Of a stretch of DNA of 34,052 nucleotides, positions 7,015 to 16,771 are shown one piece after another. The DNA is from SAR324 cluster bacterium (GTDB lineage: Bacteria; SAR324; NAC60-12): assembly GCA_028281495.1 (NCBI GenBank), contig JANQJU010000083.1:1-34052 (forward strand), given 5' to 3'. The notes beneath the pieces were generated by a model, which worked only from the letters and a program-made list of their open reading frames with translations, searched no databases and had not been told where the DNA came from. A program made the position numbers and the translations under genes. Numbering within the stretch: position 1 is the first letter of the stretch; every line of letters begins with the position of its first letter.

Positions 7015-9318
7015 ATGACGACCCATGCAACCCAATCTGAATGGAAGAAAACTGCCTGCATCTTATGCAGCTTGAATTGTGGACTGGAAGTCAAACTAGG
7101 TGGCGAAAACAATCGCCATATTGTCAAAGTCAAAGGCGATAAAGACCATCCACTTTCTCAAGGCTACCTATGCGAAAAAGCACAACGTTTGGACTATTAC
7201 CAAAATGGAAAACGGTTGACTTCTCCCCTACGACGCAAACCCGATGGAACCTTTGAAGCCATCGATTGGGATACGGCGATCCGTGAGATTGCCAGTAAAT
7301 TTCAAGAGATCAAAACTCGCTATGGCGGGGATAAAATTTTGTATTATGGAGGAGGTGGACAAGGGAATCACTTGGGTGGGGTCTATGGTTATTCGACACT
7401 CCGTGCCATTGGGAATAAATATCGTTCCAATGCCCTGGCTCAAGAAAAAACCGGTGAGTTTTGGGTGAATGGTAAAATGATCGGCAGTGGGGTGCATGGA
7501 GATTTTGAGCATTGTGAAGTGGCCTTGTTTATTGGAAAAAATCCTTGGCAGTCGCATGGCTTTGCACGCGCCCGGGCGGTCCTACGTGATATTGAGAAAG
7601 ATCCCAAGCGGTCGATGATCGTGATGGATCCCCGTCGTAGTGAGACAGCGGCAAAGGCCGATTATCACTTGGCCCTCAAACCAGGAACCGATGCGTGGTG
7701 CCTCTCAGCCATCGTGGCTATTCTGATTCAAGATAACTTGGTCAAAACCGAATGGGTGGCTCAGCATACAACGGGGTTTGAAGAAGTGGCCCCCTTGTTC
7801 TCAAGCATCAACATTTCAGAATATGCCCAAATTTGCGGAGTGGAAGAATCCTTATTACGTGATGTCGCCCAGCGTATTGCAAGTGCGGAGAGTGTTTCGG
7901 TTTTCGAAGATCTTGGGATGCAGATGTCGGTGCATTCGACCATCAGCAGTTATATCCAACGCATGATTTGGTTGCTAACAGGACACTTTGGCCGTAAGGG
8001 CACCAACAATGCGCCTTTGCCCTTTTTAGGGGTGAATAATCTGAGCAAAGGTCAACTTTCTGGAGGCAAGCACCGGAAGAAAAAAGCGAATGTGAGTCCT
8101 GTGGTTGGCTCAAAAATCATCATTGGTTTGATCCCCTGCAATATCATTCCTGAAGAAATCCTGACGGACCACCCCAACCGCTATCGGGCCATGCTGATTG
8201 AAAGTGGCAATCCAGTACACTCACTTGCCAACAGCCAAAAAATGCGAGAGGCGTTACGCGCCTTGGAGTTGACCGTGGTGATTGACGTAGCCATGACGGA
8301 AACCGCCCGGGAAGCCGATTACATTTTGCCCGCAGCGAGCCAGTTTGAAAAATGTGAAACCACGTTTTTCAACCTGGAATTTCCGAGAAATGCCTTTCAT
8401 GTTCGTCAACCCCTTTTTTCTCCATTACCGGGAACTTTGCCTGAACCTGAAATTCATGCGCGTCTGCTCGAAACAATGGGGGCGATCCCTCCTCAAGTGA
8501 TTCAGCCTCTCAAGGTGGCAGCTCAAATCGGTCGTCCTGCTTTTGCGGTCGCGTTGTTCGCCACCCTCGCTTTCAACAAAAAACTGATGCCTTATCTGCC
8601 AGTCATTTTGTATCGTACTTTGGGAACAACGTTGCCTCCCGGCATGGAGGCGGCAGCCGTCTTTTGGGCCATTGGCCATCAGTTTGTTCGTGCGAATCCT
8701 CAAGCCGTGGAACGGGCAGGTTTTGGCAAGTTTCCTTTGCTGGCGGCAGAACGCCTATTTGATGCGATCCTCCACAACCCTTCAGGAGTGGTGTTTGCGG
8801 AAGAGGATTACGAAGCCAGTTGGTCCCGAGTACGACATCCTGACAATAAAATAAACCTCGCGATACCCGAGCTATTCGAGGAACTGGGAAAGTTGGCGCA
8901 ATCACCGCTTTCCCAGAATCCCAACTTTCCTTTCATTCTTTCCGCCGGAGAACGTCGCAGCGGGACCAGCAATACCATTATCCGCAATCCCGAATGGGAT
9001 AAAAAAGGCTCGGCTGGTTCCTTGCGTATCAGTCCGCAAGACGCGAAAAATTTGGGTGGAAATGGAGGGGATCGGGTCCGGCTGTACACCGAAGTGGGCA
9101 TGGCAGAAACCACACTGGAGATTTCTGAAATGATGCAAACGGGACATATTTCGTTGCCCAATGGCGTGGGCCTCGACTATTTATCTGCCGACGGAAGCAT
9201 CATTCGGCAGGGGGTGGCTCCCAATGAACTGACGAACTCCCAAGATCGTGATTTCCTCGCAGGCACCCCGTGGCACAAACACATCCCCGCTCGTTTAGAA
9301 TTGGTTGCTGAAGCTTGA
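7015..9318 (+). CDS. Molybdopterin oxidoreductase (FdhF/NapA superfamily)
   Basis: 767 residues, no Tat signal, so probably cytoplasmic. A [4Fe-4S] site is formed by C15-x2-C18-x3-C22 and C53 (GYLCEKAQ). The bis-MGD binding parts follow: FIGKNPWQSH, VMDPRRSETAAKADYHLALKPGTDAW, MLIESGNPVHS, and a C-terminal molydopterin-dinucleotide domain (RISPQDAKNLGGNGGDRVRLYTEVG region). At the position that holds Sec or Cys in formate dehydrogenases the protein reads NALAQEKTGEFWV, with no Cys, Sec or Ser. The Mo ligand and the substrate are therefore uncertain, and calling it a formate dehydrogenase would be premature. A good ribosome binding site (AAGGAG, 7005-7010) precedes ATG 7015. It lies directly behind the MarR gene, with no electron-transfer subunit nearby. 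Confidence 0.88.
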   Translation: MTTHATQSEWKKTACILCSLNCGLEVKLGGENNRHIVKVKGDKDHPLSQGYLCEKAQRLDYYQNGKRLTSPLRRKPDGTFEAIDWDTAIREIASKFQEIKTRYGGDKILYYGGGGQGNHLGGVYGYSTLRAIGNKYRSNALAQEKTGEFWVNGKMIGSGVHGDFEHCEVALFIGKNPWQSHGFARARAVLRDIEKDPKRSMIVMDPRRSETAAKADYHLALKPGTDAWCLSAIVAILIQDNLVKTEWVAQHTTGFEEVAPLFSSINISEYAQICGVEESLLRDVAQRIASAESVSVFEDLGMQMSVHSTISSYIQRMIWLLTGHFGRKGTNNAPLPFLGVNNLSKGQLSGGKHRKKKANVSPVVGSKIIIGLIPCNIIPEEILTDHPNRYRAMLIESGNPVHSLANSQKMREALRALELTVVIDVAMTETAREADYILPAASQFEKCETTFFNLEFPRNAFHVRQPLFSPLPGTLPEPEIHARLLETMGAIPPQVIQPLKVAAQIGRPAFAVALFATLAFNKKLMPYLPVILYRTLGTTLPPGMEAAAVFWAIGHQFVRANPQAVERAGFGKFPLLAAERLFDAILHNPSGVVFAEEDYEASWSRVRHPDNKINLAIPELFEELGKLAQSPLSQNPNFPFILSAGERRSGTSNTIIRNPEWDKKGSAGSLRISPQDAKNLGGNGGDRVRLYTEVGMAETTLEISEMMQTGHISLPNGVGLDYLSADGSIIRQGVAPNELTNSQDRDFLAGTPWHKHIPARLELVAEA

Positions 9319-9398
9319 CCCTGTAGTGGCTTCAGCATCGCGAAACTTCCATTTCAAATATTTGAACTGGGGATGGATACCTAAGCTATCGATAGGAT

Positions 9399-11081
9399 TC
9401 ACAGTGAAACGGTCTCCAACCAAACTTCCTTGCCGCGAACGACCACACCAATTCCGATGATTTCTTGGACGCCTTGTGTTTGCAACTCTGCGGCATACTT
9501 CATTTTTTGAATCTGACCTAAAGCTTCTTGCATGGCCTCTTCCGGTGATTCTTTTTGCTGGGAGTTGATTTTCTTGAACTCAAAGAGGAACCCTGGCTTT
9601 TCGGGGGCTTTTGGAGTCAGCATCACGTCATACCGTCCCATGCCACTTTCCCGATTGGAACGGACGCGATAGTCTCGGAGATGCAATAACATTCCCAATA
9701 CAAAGGCATGGTAGACCTTTTCGGAAGCAGGTTCGGCGGTATCATGATAGCTCAAGGAATCCCAAATAATGCTTTGAAGACGCTGGTGGAATTGGGGCCA
9801 GTCTTTTTGACGAAGGGTTTCAAACAACCCCACCAACTCCGATGCGGGCAATTGATGCTTCAGCCAGGATTTGACGGAATGCAGATAAATGGAGCGGACC
9901 TCTAAATTGGGAATCTCCAGGTCGTACTCTTGGTGGAGTTGATCTTCGTTCCAATAAGTGGCAGTGGGTTTGAGATAACCACTGAACGTGAGAAAATTCC
10001 AAACATCGTCACGTTCTCCCGACAAATCTCGGAGCACGATGTGGGGATCCAGTGGAATTCGAGATAAGGCACCTCCGTTGATTAAGGTTTCCAAATCTCT
10101 TTGAACCGGCTTGGAGTTGTCCTCCAAAATCAATTTGCGAACCAATTCGTTGGCACTGGTATTGGCCCAATAGGGTTCAGGAATGGGTGGCTGGTGCTTC
10201 ACATATTTTAATACGGACCACGGGTTGTAGATGACTTGTCCACCAAAGTGATAACCGTTGTACCAATCTCGAATTTGTTGATGTCGAGCGGGATCAACGG
10301 CACAGTCGTCAAGGATTTGGAGCACTTCGTTTTCAGTGAAGCCAAAGCAAGTGCTAAATTCAGGATGGAGCAAGGAATAGACTTCCAGATTGTTGAGATC
10401 TGTAAAAATGGATTCCTTCGCCAAACGCAAATTCCCCGTCAGCATGGCTTTTTTGAGGAAGGGGTTCGTCTTCAGCAGTGATCCTAGCAGTCCCTTTGTA
10501 AATTTGGCCATTTCTTCATAATACCCTTCCAACCAGGCTTCAATGAGTGGAACATCGTATTCATCAATCAAAACGATGGCTGATTTGCCGGTGATTTGAT
10601 GCAAGACCTCACAAGCATTCAGCATGGATTCTTGTATTCGGCTACGGGGATAATCGGACTGGTCCAAATGGCGAAAGGGTTCCCACAAATCGGACGGATA
10701 TTGAGCCGATAAACGTTGACACGTTTTCCACAAGAGATGCTGAAATCCTTCGAAGGCATCCTTCCACGCATCAAATTTGATATTTTTGAAGTTCAAGTAC
10801 AGGATCGGATATTGTCCTTGCTCACTCATCAATTTCTCGTCCTCTGCTACCAACAAGCCGTCAAACAACTGTCGGGTATCTTCCTCGGTCTGTTCAAAGA
10901 AGGCGCGTAGCATGGAAAGATTGAGGCTTTTGCCAAAGCGCCGAGGACGTGGCAGAAGTATGACATCGGACCCATCGTCCCAAAACTCACGAATCATGTG
11001 GGTCTTGTCTACATAGTACAGATTGTTGGTTCGCAATTTTTTAAAGTCATCAATACCAACCGGTATTTTGGGCGTGGTCAT
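9399..11081 (-). CDS. AAA-ATPase-like / DUF1703 PD-(D/E)XK nuclease
   Basis: This 560-residue protein opens with the hallmark PVGIDDFKKLRTNNLYYVDKT. A P-loop variant RPRRFGKS (K51, S52) follows, with Walker B in VLIDEYDVPL near residue 172. The C-terminus is a restriction-endonuclease-like domain, with D in GRYDVMLTP and E-x-K in FLFEFKKI (residues about 480-502). This is the AAA-ATPase-like plus DUF1703 architecture (PF09820 + PF08011), a multicopy family of unproven function, sometimes suspected of mobile or defence roles. All key residues look present. The start is supported by AAGGAA 6-7 bases upstream. The gene stands alone, facing the oxidoreductase tail to tail and divergent from the next gene. 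Confidence 0.92.
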   Translation of the reverse strand: MTTPKIPVGIDDFKKLRTNNLYYVDKTHMIREFWDDGSDVILLPRPRRFGKSLNLSMLRAFFEQTEEDTRQLFDGLLVAEDEKLMSEQGQYPILYLNFKNIKFDAWKDAFEGFQHLLWKTCQRLSAQYPSDLWEPFRHLDQSDYPRSRIQESMLNACEVLHQITGKSAIVLIDEYDVPLIEAWLEGYYEEMAKFTKGLLGSLLKTNPFLKKAMLTGNLRLAKESIFTDLNNLEVYSLLHPEFSTCFGFTENEVLQILDDCAVDPARHQQIRDWYNGYHFGGQVIYNPWSVLKYVKHQPPIPEPYWANTSANELVRKLILEDNSKPVQRDLETLINGGALSRIPLDPHIVLRDLSGERDDVWNFLTFSGYLKPTATYWNEDQLHQEYDLEIPNLEVRSIYLHSVKSWLKHQLPASELVGLFETLRQKDWPQFHQRLQSIIWDSLSYHDTAEPASEKVYHAFVLGMLLHLRDYRVRSNRESGMGRYDVMLTPKAPEKPGFLFEFKKINSQQKESPEEAMQEALGQIQKMKYAAELQTQGVQEIIGIGVVVRGKEVWLETVSL

Positions 11082-11316
11082 AAAGTTCCTTATGGAATTT
11101 TCGCATTCAAACCTCTTGGATGGAGATGTTCAGTTTCTATTCTACCTTTGCAAATGAGCTTTGGGAAACGGTGTTAATCCATTGGATGTTTGCTTGAGTT
11201 CAATAAACGTTATGGAATTCTTAAAAGAAGTAGGAAAGATAGATAAAATCATGAAACGATACTCAGGTGCTCAATAAGTTCTATATGGCGAAGAAACTAC
11301 ATCGAATCGAGGAAAC

Positions 11317-12441
11317 ATGGCATTCAAACGTAAAAAATTGTGGATATTTCTTTTACTGACTGGGGTCACTCTGATTGTGGCGACTTGGGGAGTGTTATCT
11401 CTAGATCCATTTGGCGGCAAGATTTCAGGGGAACGTTTGCAACGTATCCAGGCCAACCCGCAGTATCAAGAAGGAGCGTTCGTCAATGTCGAACCTCAGG
11501 CCCCATTCAAGTTCTCGGAAGCCGGATCGTTTATCACCAATCAATTTTTTTATGAAGAAATCCGTGTTCCTCCAGGTGAGATCCCTGTCGTTTCCGTCGC
11601 ACCTTCCCAATTGGAACGCTCCTCAGTTCCCATACTGAAAGCCTTTTGGATTGGACATGCAAGTGTCTATGTCGAAATCGACGGACTGCGCGTGCTGATC
11701 GACCCCGTGTTCTCCGAGTATGCCTCCCCATTTGATTTGGGTCCCAAGCGGTTCCACCCTCCGCCGATTGCGCTGAAAGACCTGCCCAAGATCGATGCCG
11801 TCGTGATTTCCCATGACCACTACGATCATCTCGATATGAAAACCGTCAAACACTTAGGCAAAAACGGTACGCAATTTTATGTGCCCTTAGGCGTGGGTGC
11901 TCATTTGGAACGCTGGAAAGTCTCAGAAGACCAAATCCATGAATTGGAATGGTGGCAAGAACGCGTGCTACGCGGAGTGAAAATCATTTGCACGCCAACT
12001 CGGCACTATTCGGGACGAGGGCTTTTCGACTATAAAGCCACCTTATGGTCGTCTTGGTCCGTCATCGGCCCCCATCATCGATTTTACTACAGCGGCGACA
12101 CGGGGTATTCGCAACATTTTAAAGAAATTGGGGATCGTTTGGGGCCCTTCGATATAGGGTTCATCAAGGTGGGAGCGTATGGTCCGGGAGATTCTTGGCT
12201 CAATATCCATATGGACCCCGACCAAGCCATTCGTGCTTATATGGATGTTCAAGCACAGAGACTGTTTCCGGTGCATTGGGGTACCTTCAATCTAGCTTAC
12301 CACGACTGGGATGAACCCATCCAATGGACTCTCCAAGCGGCCATGAAAGAAAACGTGGATGTGGTCACCCCTCGTATTGGAGAAATCGTGGTTGCCAAAC
12401 AACCCTTTGACTCTCAACGTTGGTGGGAGGACATGCAATAA
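11317..12441 (+). CDS. Metallo-beta-lactamase-fold hydrolase (NAPE-PLD/UlaG-like)
   Basis: This 374-residue protein has an N-terminal membrane anchor (residues 8-28). The catalytic metal motif H166-x-H168-x-D170-H171 is in VVISHDHYDHLD. Further ligands are H in TRHYSGRGLFD, D in YYSGDTGYS and H in LFPVHWGTF. The segment around WIGHASVYVEIDGLRVLIDPVFS is typical of the branch that includes N-acyl-phosphatidylethanolamine phospholipase D and UlaG lactonase. With the membrane anchor, a phospholipase- or lactonase-type activity at the outer face of the inner membrane is plausible. The exact substrate cannot be read from sequence. GAGG lies just upstream of ATG 11317. Confidence 0.88.
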   Translation: MAFKRKKLWIFLLLTGVTLIVATWGVLSLDPFGGKISGERLQRIQANPQYQEGAFVNVEPQAPFKFSEAGSFITNQFFYEEIRVPPGEIPVVSVAPSQLERSSVPILKAFWIGHASVYVEIDGLRVLIDPVFSEYASPFDLGPKRFHPPPIALKDLPKIDAVVISHDHYDHLDMKTVKHLGKNGTQFYVPLGVGAHLERWKVSEDQIHELEWWQERVLRGVKIICTPTRHYSGRGLFDYKATLWSSWSVIGPHHRFYYSGDTGYSQHFKEIGDRLGPFDIGFIKVGAYGPGDSWLNIHMDPDQAIRAYMDVQAQRLFPVHWGTFNLAYHDWDEPIQWTLQAAMKENVDVVTPRIGEIVVAKQPFDSQRWWEDMQ

Positions 12442-12650
12442 TGGAAGGGAGTAAAGTAGCTTTGGGAACGGTTTGACAAATCCTGACAGACCCTCAATCT
12501 CCCTCGAACAAGACGAGGCATGATCTCTTCAAAGTCGGATGGAATGAAATCGACTGCTAAAAAGCTTCGTGTTGCACATACAAATCGGGAGGCCCTATTT
12601 GTTTAACCAGAGGTATCGTCAAGGAAGCGGGGAATGGCATTGAGGAACTG

Positions 12651-13052
12651 TCATGAGTCTCCTCTGAACTCAAAGACACGCGCTTTGAGTGCGCTCATAT
12701 CGAGTGGTTTGGGAAAAAATCCGTCAGCACCCGCTTGATGAGCTTCATCTTCCCGTTCATTGTATGCCGAGATGATAAAGACAGAGGGGGGAGGTTCTGG
12801 CCACTGTTCTTTGATCTTGCGAACAAGCTCAAGACCACTCATTCCAGGCATGTTAATGTCGGACAAGATGAGCACGACATCGGTCCCCTCTTGGCTCTGG
12901 AGAAAATTCAGAGCGTGCTGCCCATTTTCGGAACAGGCAATTTTGACCTCGCCCCGTCTGGTCTCTCGACGGAATATATGCCGGATCAGATCAAGTGCAT
13001 CGGGCTCGTCATCAACGGCTAGTATATGGATTGGTTTTGTTGCTTCACTCAT
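12651..13052 (-). CDS. Single-domain response regulator (CheY-like)
   Basis: This 133-residue protein is a receiver domain only. The acidic pocket is D14-D15, the phospho-acceptor D65 is in LSDINMPGMSG, the switch residue is S95 (IISAY), and K115 is in FFPKPLD. There is no DNA-binding or enzymatic output domain, so it must act by protein contact or pass phosphate onward. The start codon overlaps the stop of the histidine kinase gene by four bases, so the pair is translationally coupled and almost certainly cognate. Confidence 0.95.
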   Translation of the reverse strand: MSEATKPIHILAVDDEPDALDLIRHIFRRETRRGEVKIACSENGQHALNFLQSQEGTDVVLILSDINMPGMSGLELVRKIKEQWPEPPPSVFIISAYNEREDEAHQAGADGFFPKPLDMSALKARVFEFRGDS

Positions 13053-15481
13053 AGTTCCTTTCTTTCTTGGCCTTTTGGCAGGCGAATGAAAAAGGTGGTT
13101 CCCACACCTTCCGTACTTTGGACATGGAGAGTACCCTTGTGCTCCTCGACAACAATACTGTGAGATAAGGAAAGTCCAAGTCCTGTGCCTTTATTTGGGC
13201 CTTTGGTTGTAAAAAATGCGTCAAAAATTTGTTTCTGGATAGACTGGGGTATACCGGGGCCATTGTCTGTGATTTCGACGGTTAAGTAGCCCTTCTCAAA
13301 AACTGTGCGTACGGTCAGGATAGCCTGAAAATCAAGTTCTCGATCTAGCTTTCCTTTCAAGGCGTCGAAGGCATTGTTGATGATATTGAGAAACACCTGT
13401 CCAAGCCGCAAAGCCGAACCCCAAATCAGAGGGGATTTTTCATCAAACTTGAAATTCTGCTCAATGTTGATCCGTTGGTGATTGGCCCGGAAAGCATGGT
13501 AGGCAATATTTACATACTCATGGAGAAGTTTATGAACATTGACTTCAGCCCAGGTTTGACTACCATTGGAACGGGAATGATTGAGCATCATATTGGTGAT
13601 ATCCACTGCTCGTTCACCATGGGTGGCAATTAGTGGACATACTTCAGAAATATCGTCGATCAGAGCTTCGATTTCCTCTTGATCAGGTTTCTCCTGTTTG
13701 AGCTCCGTGATCAGGTCTGCTGTATATTGATCCAGCAGTTTCGTGAAATTCACAACAAGTCCAAGGGGGTTTTTCATCTCATGCGCGACCCCAGCAACTA
13801 AAGTCCCAAGCGAAGCAAGGCGTTCTTGCTGGACCATCGTTTGATGAGCTATTTCAAGATCCCTTGTTCGCTCAACAACTCGCTCTTCCAAAGTGGCATT
13901 CGTCTCCTGAAGTTGTACGTTGAGTTGGAGAATTTCCTCTTCGTACGCCTTCTGTTCGGATATATCTCGGATAAAGCCAGTGAACTTCTTTTCGCCTGCA
14001 ACAGAAAATTCACCGACAGAAAGTTCGGCGGGAAACGTCGAGTCGTCTTTGCGAAGCGCAGTGAACTCTCGGATCACGTCGGTATTTTTTCGCTCACTGT
14101 TTTGAAGAGAAGCTTCTAGGGAGTCGTCCTGCACTTCGGTATCGTGTGTCGGTAAGAGGACTCCGATATTCTGGTCAATAAGTCCTTGAGGTGGATAACC
14201 AAACATGTTTAAGAGCTTTCTATTTGTGAACTCAATGATGCCCTGCTCATTGAGAGTCAGAATTGCGTCTGGTGCCGTCTCGACCAGAGCCTGAACCCGA
14301 GCTAAGGCGTCTTGAGCGCGTTGATTTTCTTCAGCAAGCTTGCCGTTGAGTATTTGCATATCCACCTCTCGTTTGACCTCGTCAGTCACGTTTTGGGTGA
14401 ACATGATGAGTCCTGCAATGAACCCTATCTCGTCGTGCCAGGGGAGCAGCTTCCAGTGAATCCAACTAATTTTTCCATCCTCACGGATCAAGGGATCGCG
14501 GTCACGATCTGACGGGATGCCAGCAAGACAATCCTGGTGGTATTTTATCCAGTGTGGCATCTCCCTAATCTCAGGAAAGATATCGTAATAACTCCGTCCC
14601 ACCAGTTCAGCCGCTGATCGGATTCCTTGCTGTTCCAAGGCGTAGTCTTGGATCCACTGTTCGCTTGCCAACAGATAGCGCATCTCCTGATCAAACATCG
14701 CAACCGATGCGGGGGTATGCTGGACGAAGGCTTCTAACAACTCTTGTTTTGCTTCGAGTTGTTGGTTGAGTTCGCCGAGCTCCTCTTCGTAGCGTCGCTG
14801 TTCCAGCCAGGAACTCCGAATGGTTTGCCCCATGATATTAAATGTTCCTGCCAGAACTGAAAGTTCATCAGTGCGAGTTTGCTTGCGGTCAAAGCGAACT
14901 TCGCTGAAATCTTGATAAGGTGAGAAATTTTGGAATGCTACAGCCAAGTCACGGAGGTGACGCGCGACGCTACGTTCGAAAAGCAATATCATGAAACCAA
15001 CGACTGCCAAGGCTTTGAGAAAATTGACTCCGAGAAGAAGAAATCCTCTCTCCCAGAGCCTGCTATATACATCGTTGAGTTCTACTGTGATGTGCAGGTC
15101 ACCAATGTGACGCATTTGTTTTTGCCAGTCTTCATGGAGCATCGGAAAGATACGCAATAAGGGTTGTGTGGCAGACGATCCCGCTAAATGAGTGTTGCCA
15201 CCCTGTTTTTCGTTTGTGGTCACCTCGACTTGAGCAACATAGGGTAGTGCTGCCATACCGGTGAGCGCAATGTTCAGCATTCGGTCATCGCCTACCCAAA
15301 TCGCGTTGGACACTGTCGGGAGTACGGATGTCTGTATGTGTTGGAAGCCTTGATCGATTAGCTGAAAGTCTTCGCGCCACGTTGTCCAAAGTTGAAACAC
15401 TGTGATCGCAAGCGTAATTGTTGAGCTAAACAGCACAATCCTCGTGATCAGCATGCGGCTGATCGATGTTTCGACTCTCAT
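13049..15481 (-). CDS. Membrane sensor histidine kinase, PAS-PAS-HisKA-HATPase
   Basis: This 810-residue protein has a first transmembrane helix at about residues 11-29, a periplasmic region to about residue 150, a second helix near 155-175, and a HAMP-like linker and coiled coil. A PAS domain follows at about 250-370 (ASVAMFDQEMRYLLASEQW) and a second at about 395-520 (APDAILTLNEQGIIEFTNRK). The HisKA phospho-acceptor is H567 in GVAHEMKNPLG. The ATPase domain has an N box (NIINNAFDAL, about 702), a G1 box (DNGPGIP) and a G2 box (GTGLGLSLS). The long dimerisation insert after the H box resembles HPK4-type kinases. AAGGAAC precedes ATG at 15481. The binding-protein gene is 9 bases upstream and the receiver overlaps downstream, which gives a three-gene signalling operon. 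Confidence 0.95.
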   Translation of the reverse strand: MRVETSISRMLITRIVLFSSTITLAITVFQLWTTWREDFQLIDQGFQHIQTSVLPTVSNAIWVGDDRMLNIALTGMAALPYVAQVEVTTNEKQGGNTHLAGSSATQPLLRIFPMLHEDWQKQMRHIGDLHITVELNDVYSRLWERGFLLLGVNFLKALAVVGFMILLFERSVARHLRDLAVAFQNFSPYQDFSEVRFDRKQTRTDELSVLAGTFNIMGQTIRSSWLEQRRYEEELGELNQQLEAKQELLEAFVQHTPASVAMFDQEMRYLLASEQWIQDYALEQQGIRSAAELVGRSYYDIFPEIREMPHWIKYHQDCLAGIPSDRDRDPLIREDGKISWIHWKLLPWHDEIGFIAGLIMFTQNVTDEVKREVDMQILNGKLAEENQRAQDALARVQALVETAPDAILTLNEQGIIEFTNRKLLNMFGYPPQGLIDQNIGVLLPTHDTEVQDDSLEASLQNSERKNTDVIREFTALRKDDSTFPAELSVGEFSVAGEKKFTGFIRDISEQKAYEEEILQLNVQLQETNATLEERVVERTRDLEIAHQTMVQQERLASLGTLVAGVAHEMKNPLGLVVNFTKLLDQYTADLITELKQEKPDQEEIEALIDDISEVCPLIATHGERAVDITNMMLNHSRSNGSQTWAEVNVHKLLHEYVNIAYHAFRANHQRINIEQNFKFDEKSPLIWGSALRLGQVFLNIINNAFDALKGKLDRELDFQAILTVRTVFEKGYLTVEITDNGPGIPQSIQKQIFDAFFTTKGPNKGTGLGLSLSHSIVVEEHKGTLHVQSTEGVGTTFFIRLPKGQERKEL

Positions 15482-15490
15482 CTGTTCCTT

Positions 15491-16219
15491 TCAGTTTTGA
15501 TTTCCCTCCTCTTTTATCTCCCTAAGTGCTTTTGCAAGTCGCTCAGTCAAGGTTGGAGAATGTTTTTGATGAAGGTAAACAAAAACTTCATCCACCGAGA
15601 AAGGTGGCTCAAGCATACGAATGCCTGACAAACCTTTGGTTTTTAGGATGTGCTGGCCGCCTTCCACTTCAGCAACTACAATTCCAGCCTTATGTTCCAA
15701 CAAAAGTTCGAACAACTCGGTTGGATCGGGGACAGTAAAATGAGTTTCACAGTGTCCTAGTCCCTGACGGAGAGCCTCCCAACCTCGCGGGAAGGCTGGG
15801 TGTAGGTCACAAACATGCGACCATTCAACCTTGGCGATCTTTGTGTCAGCACGAGCAAAAGCTACAAATTTTCGTTCATCAATACTTTCCGGCACAGGAC
15901 GGAGATTTAAGAACGTCTCCTCGACCACAGCGAAAAAGGGATAGGCCCCATCCAATTGCCCTGCATTTGACTGCCGCAATGCTTGCACGCTGAGGTCAAA
16001 GAAAACGAACTTGCAGGTAATTCTTGCTCGTCTGCACATTTCACGGACAATCTTATCGTGTGCTCCTGATCCATCACGATGTGAGAGACCTGGAGTATTA
16101 TCATGGCTGAAGGTGAGCGTGACCCCGTCATGGGATTGCCCTTCGTTTGCCAAAACAACCATTCCTTCCGTAGAGATGGTAAGGATGAAAAGGACTATAA
16201 ACAGTTTCCCGAATTTCAT
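15491..16219 (-). CDS. Periplasmic solute-binding protein (SBP_bac_3-like), likely sensor partner
   Basis: About 242 residues. I start it at the ATG ending at 16219 because GAGGT lies just upstream and the protein then opens with a Sec signal peptide (MKFGKLFIVLFILTIS, cleavage near VLA/NEG). A further in-frame ATG at 16270 would add 17 polar residues ahead of the signal. The mature part has the two-lobe extracellular solute-binding pattern (TLTFSHDNTPGL near the N-terminus, QLDGAYPFF and a C-terminal helix ERLAKALREIKEE). No permease gene is adjacent, while a membrane histidine kinase follows after 9 bases. It most likely captures a ligand and presents it to the kinase rather than importing it. 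The ligand is unknown. Confidence 0.82.
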   Translation of the reverse strand: MKFGKLFIVLFILTISTEGMVVLANEGQSHDGVTLTFSHDNTPGLSHRDGSGAHDKIVREMCRRARITCKFVFFDLSVQALRQSNAGQLDGAYPFFAVVEETFLNLRPVPESIDERKFVAFARADTKIAKVEWSHVCDLHPAFPRGWEALRQGLGHCETHFTVPDPTELFELLLEHKAGIVVAEVEGGQHILKTKGLSGIRMLEPPFSVDEVFVYLHQKHSPTLTERLAKALREIKEEGNQN

Positions 16220-16771
16220 AACGACCTCTCTTAGTTGATGCTGCGCGAATGACGTAGCGAGTTTTTTCATGAATTCAGCTTCTTCATGATAGAGAATTTA
16301 CTCAGTAGTGAAAAAGAATATTTTTTACATTTGATTATTTCTTGTACTTAAATTTGATGAATATTCTCTGACGTTTTATCTATAAGTTGTCCATTTGAAT
16401 CCTCTTTCAATCACTCTAACTATTTAACCAATTTTCGAAGGAGCATTTACATAGAAAATCTAAAACATGAGGTAGATGGTTATGTAATTCTTTTCTATTC
16501 CAAATTTAGTGTATTGTTGTAAAGTCTAAAAAAAGGCCCGTGCCCTTCTTTTTGCAAACTGGGGAGTCCTTGAGAGTGGTCTGGTTGTCGGGATTCTAGG
16601 ATCGGTTTTAGAACTAAATAATAGAATATAGCGTTAGAAAATCATGAAGAAATTGCACTCAGTGGGATTGTATTACCCCCCTGTTGCAACCAACTCCACA
16701 GCAGTTCCCTGTCTTTGTTTTGCCGTTAGGAATCAGGTTCACTTTGCCGGAGAAGTCTTACGGAGCTAGGT
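16220..16771. other. 552-base spacer, no gene seen
   Basis: Both flanking genes lie on the - strand, so this holds the promoter of the binding-protein/kinase/receiver operon and the 3' end of the nickel operon. The part from about 16300 to 16550 is strongly AT-rich. A weak imperfect hairpin flanked by an A-run and a T-run (about 16528-16555, GGC...GCC core) could be a bidirectional terminator. No coding frame of convincing composition and no RNA fold that I recognise is present. Confidence 0.5.

Noticed and set aside
12442..12650. TTGACA at 12474 as a promoter between convergent genes
   Set aside because: No matching -10 and no gene downstream on that strand; no hairpin with a T-run was found here either.
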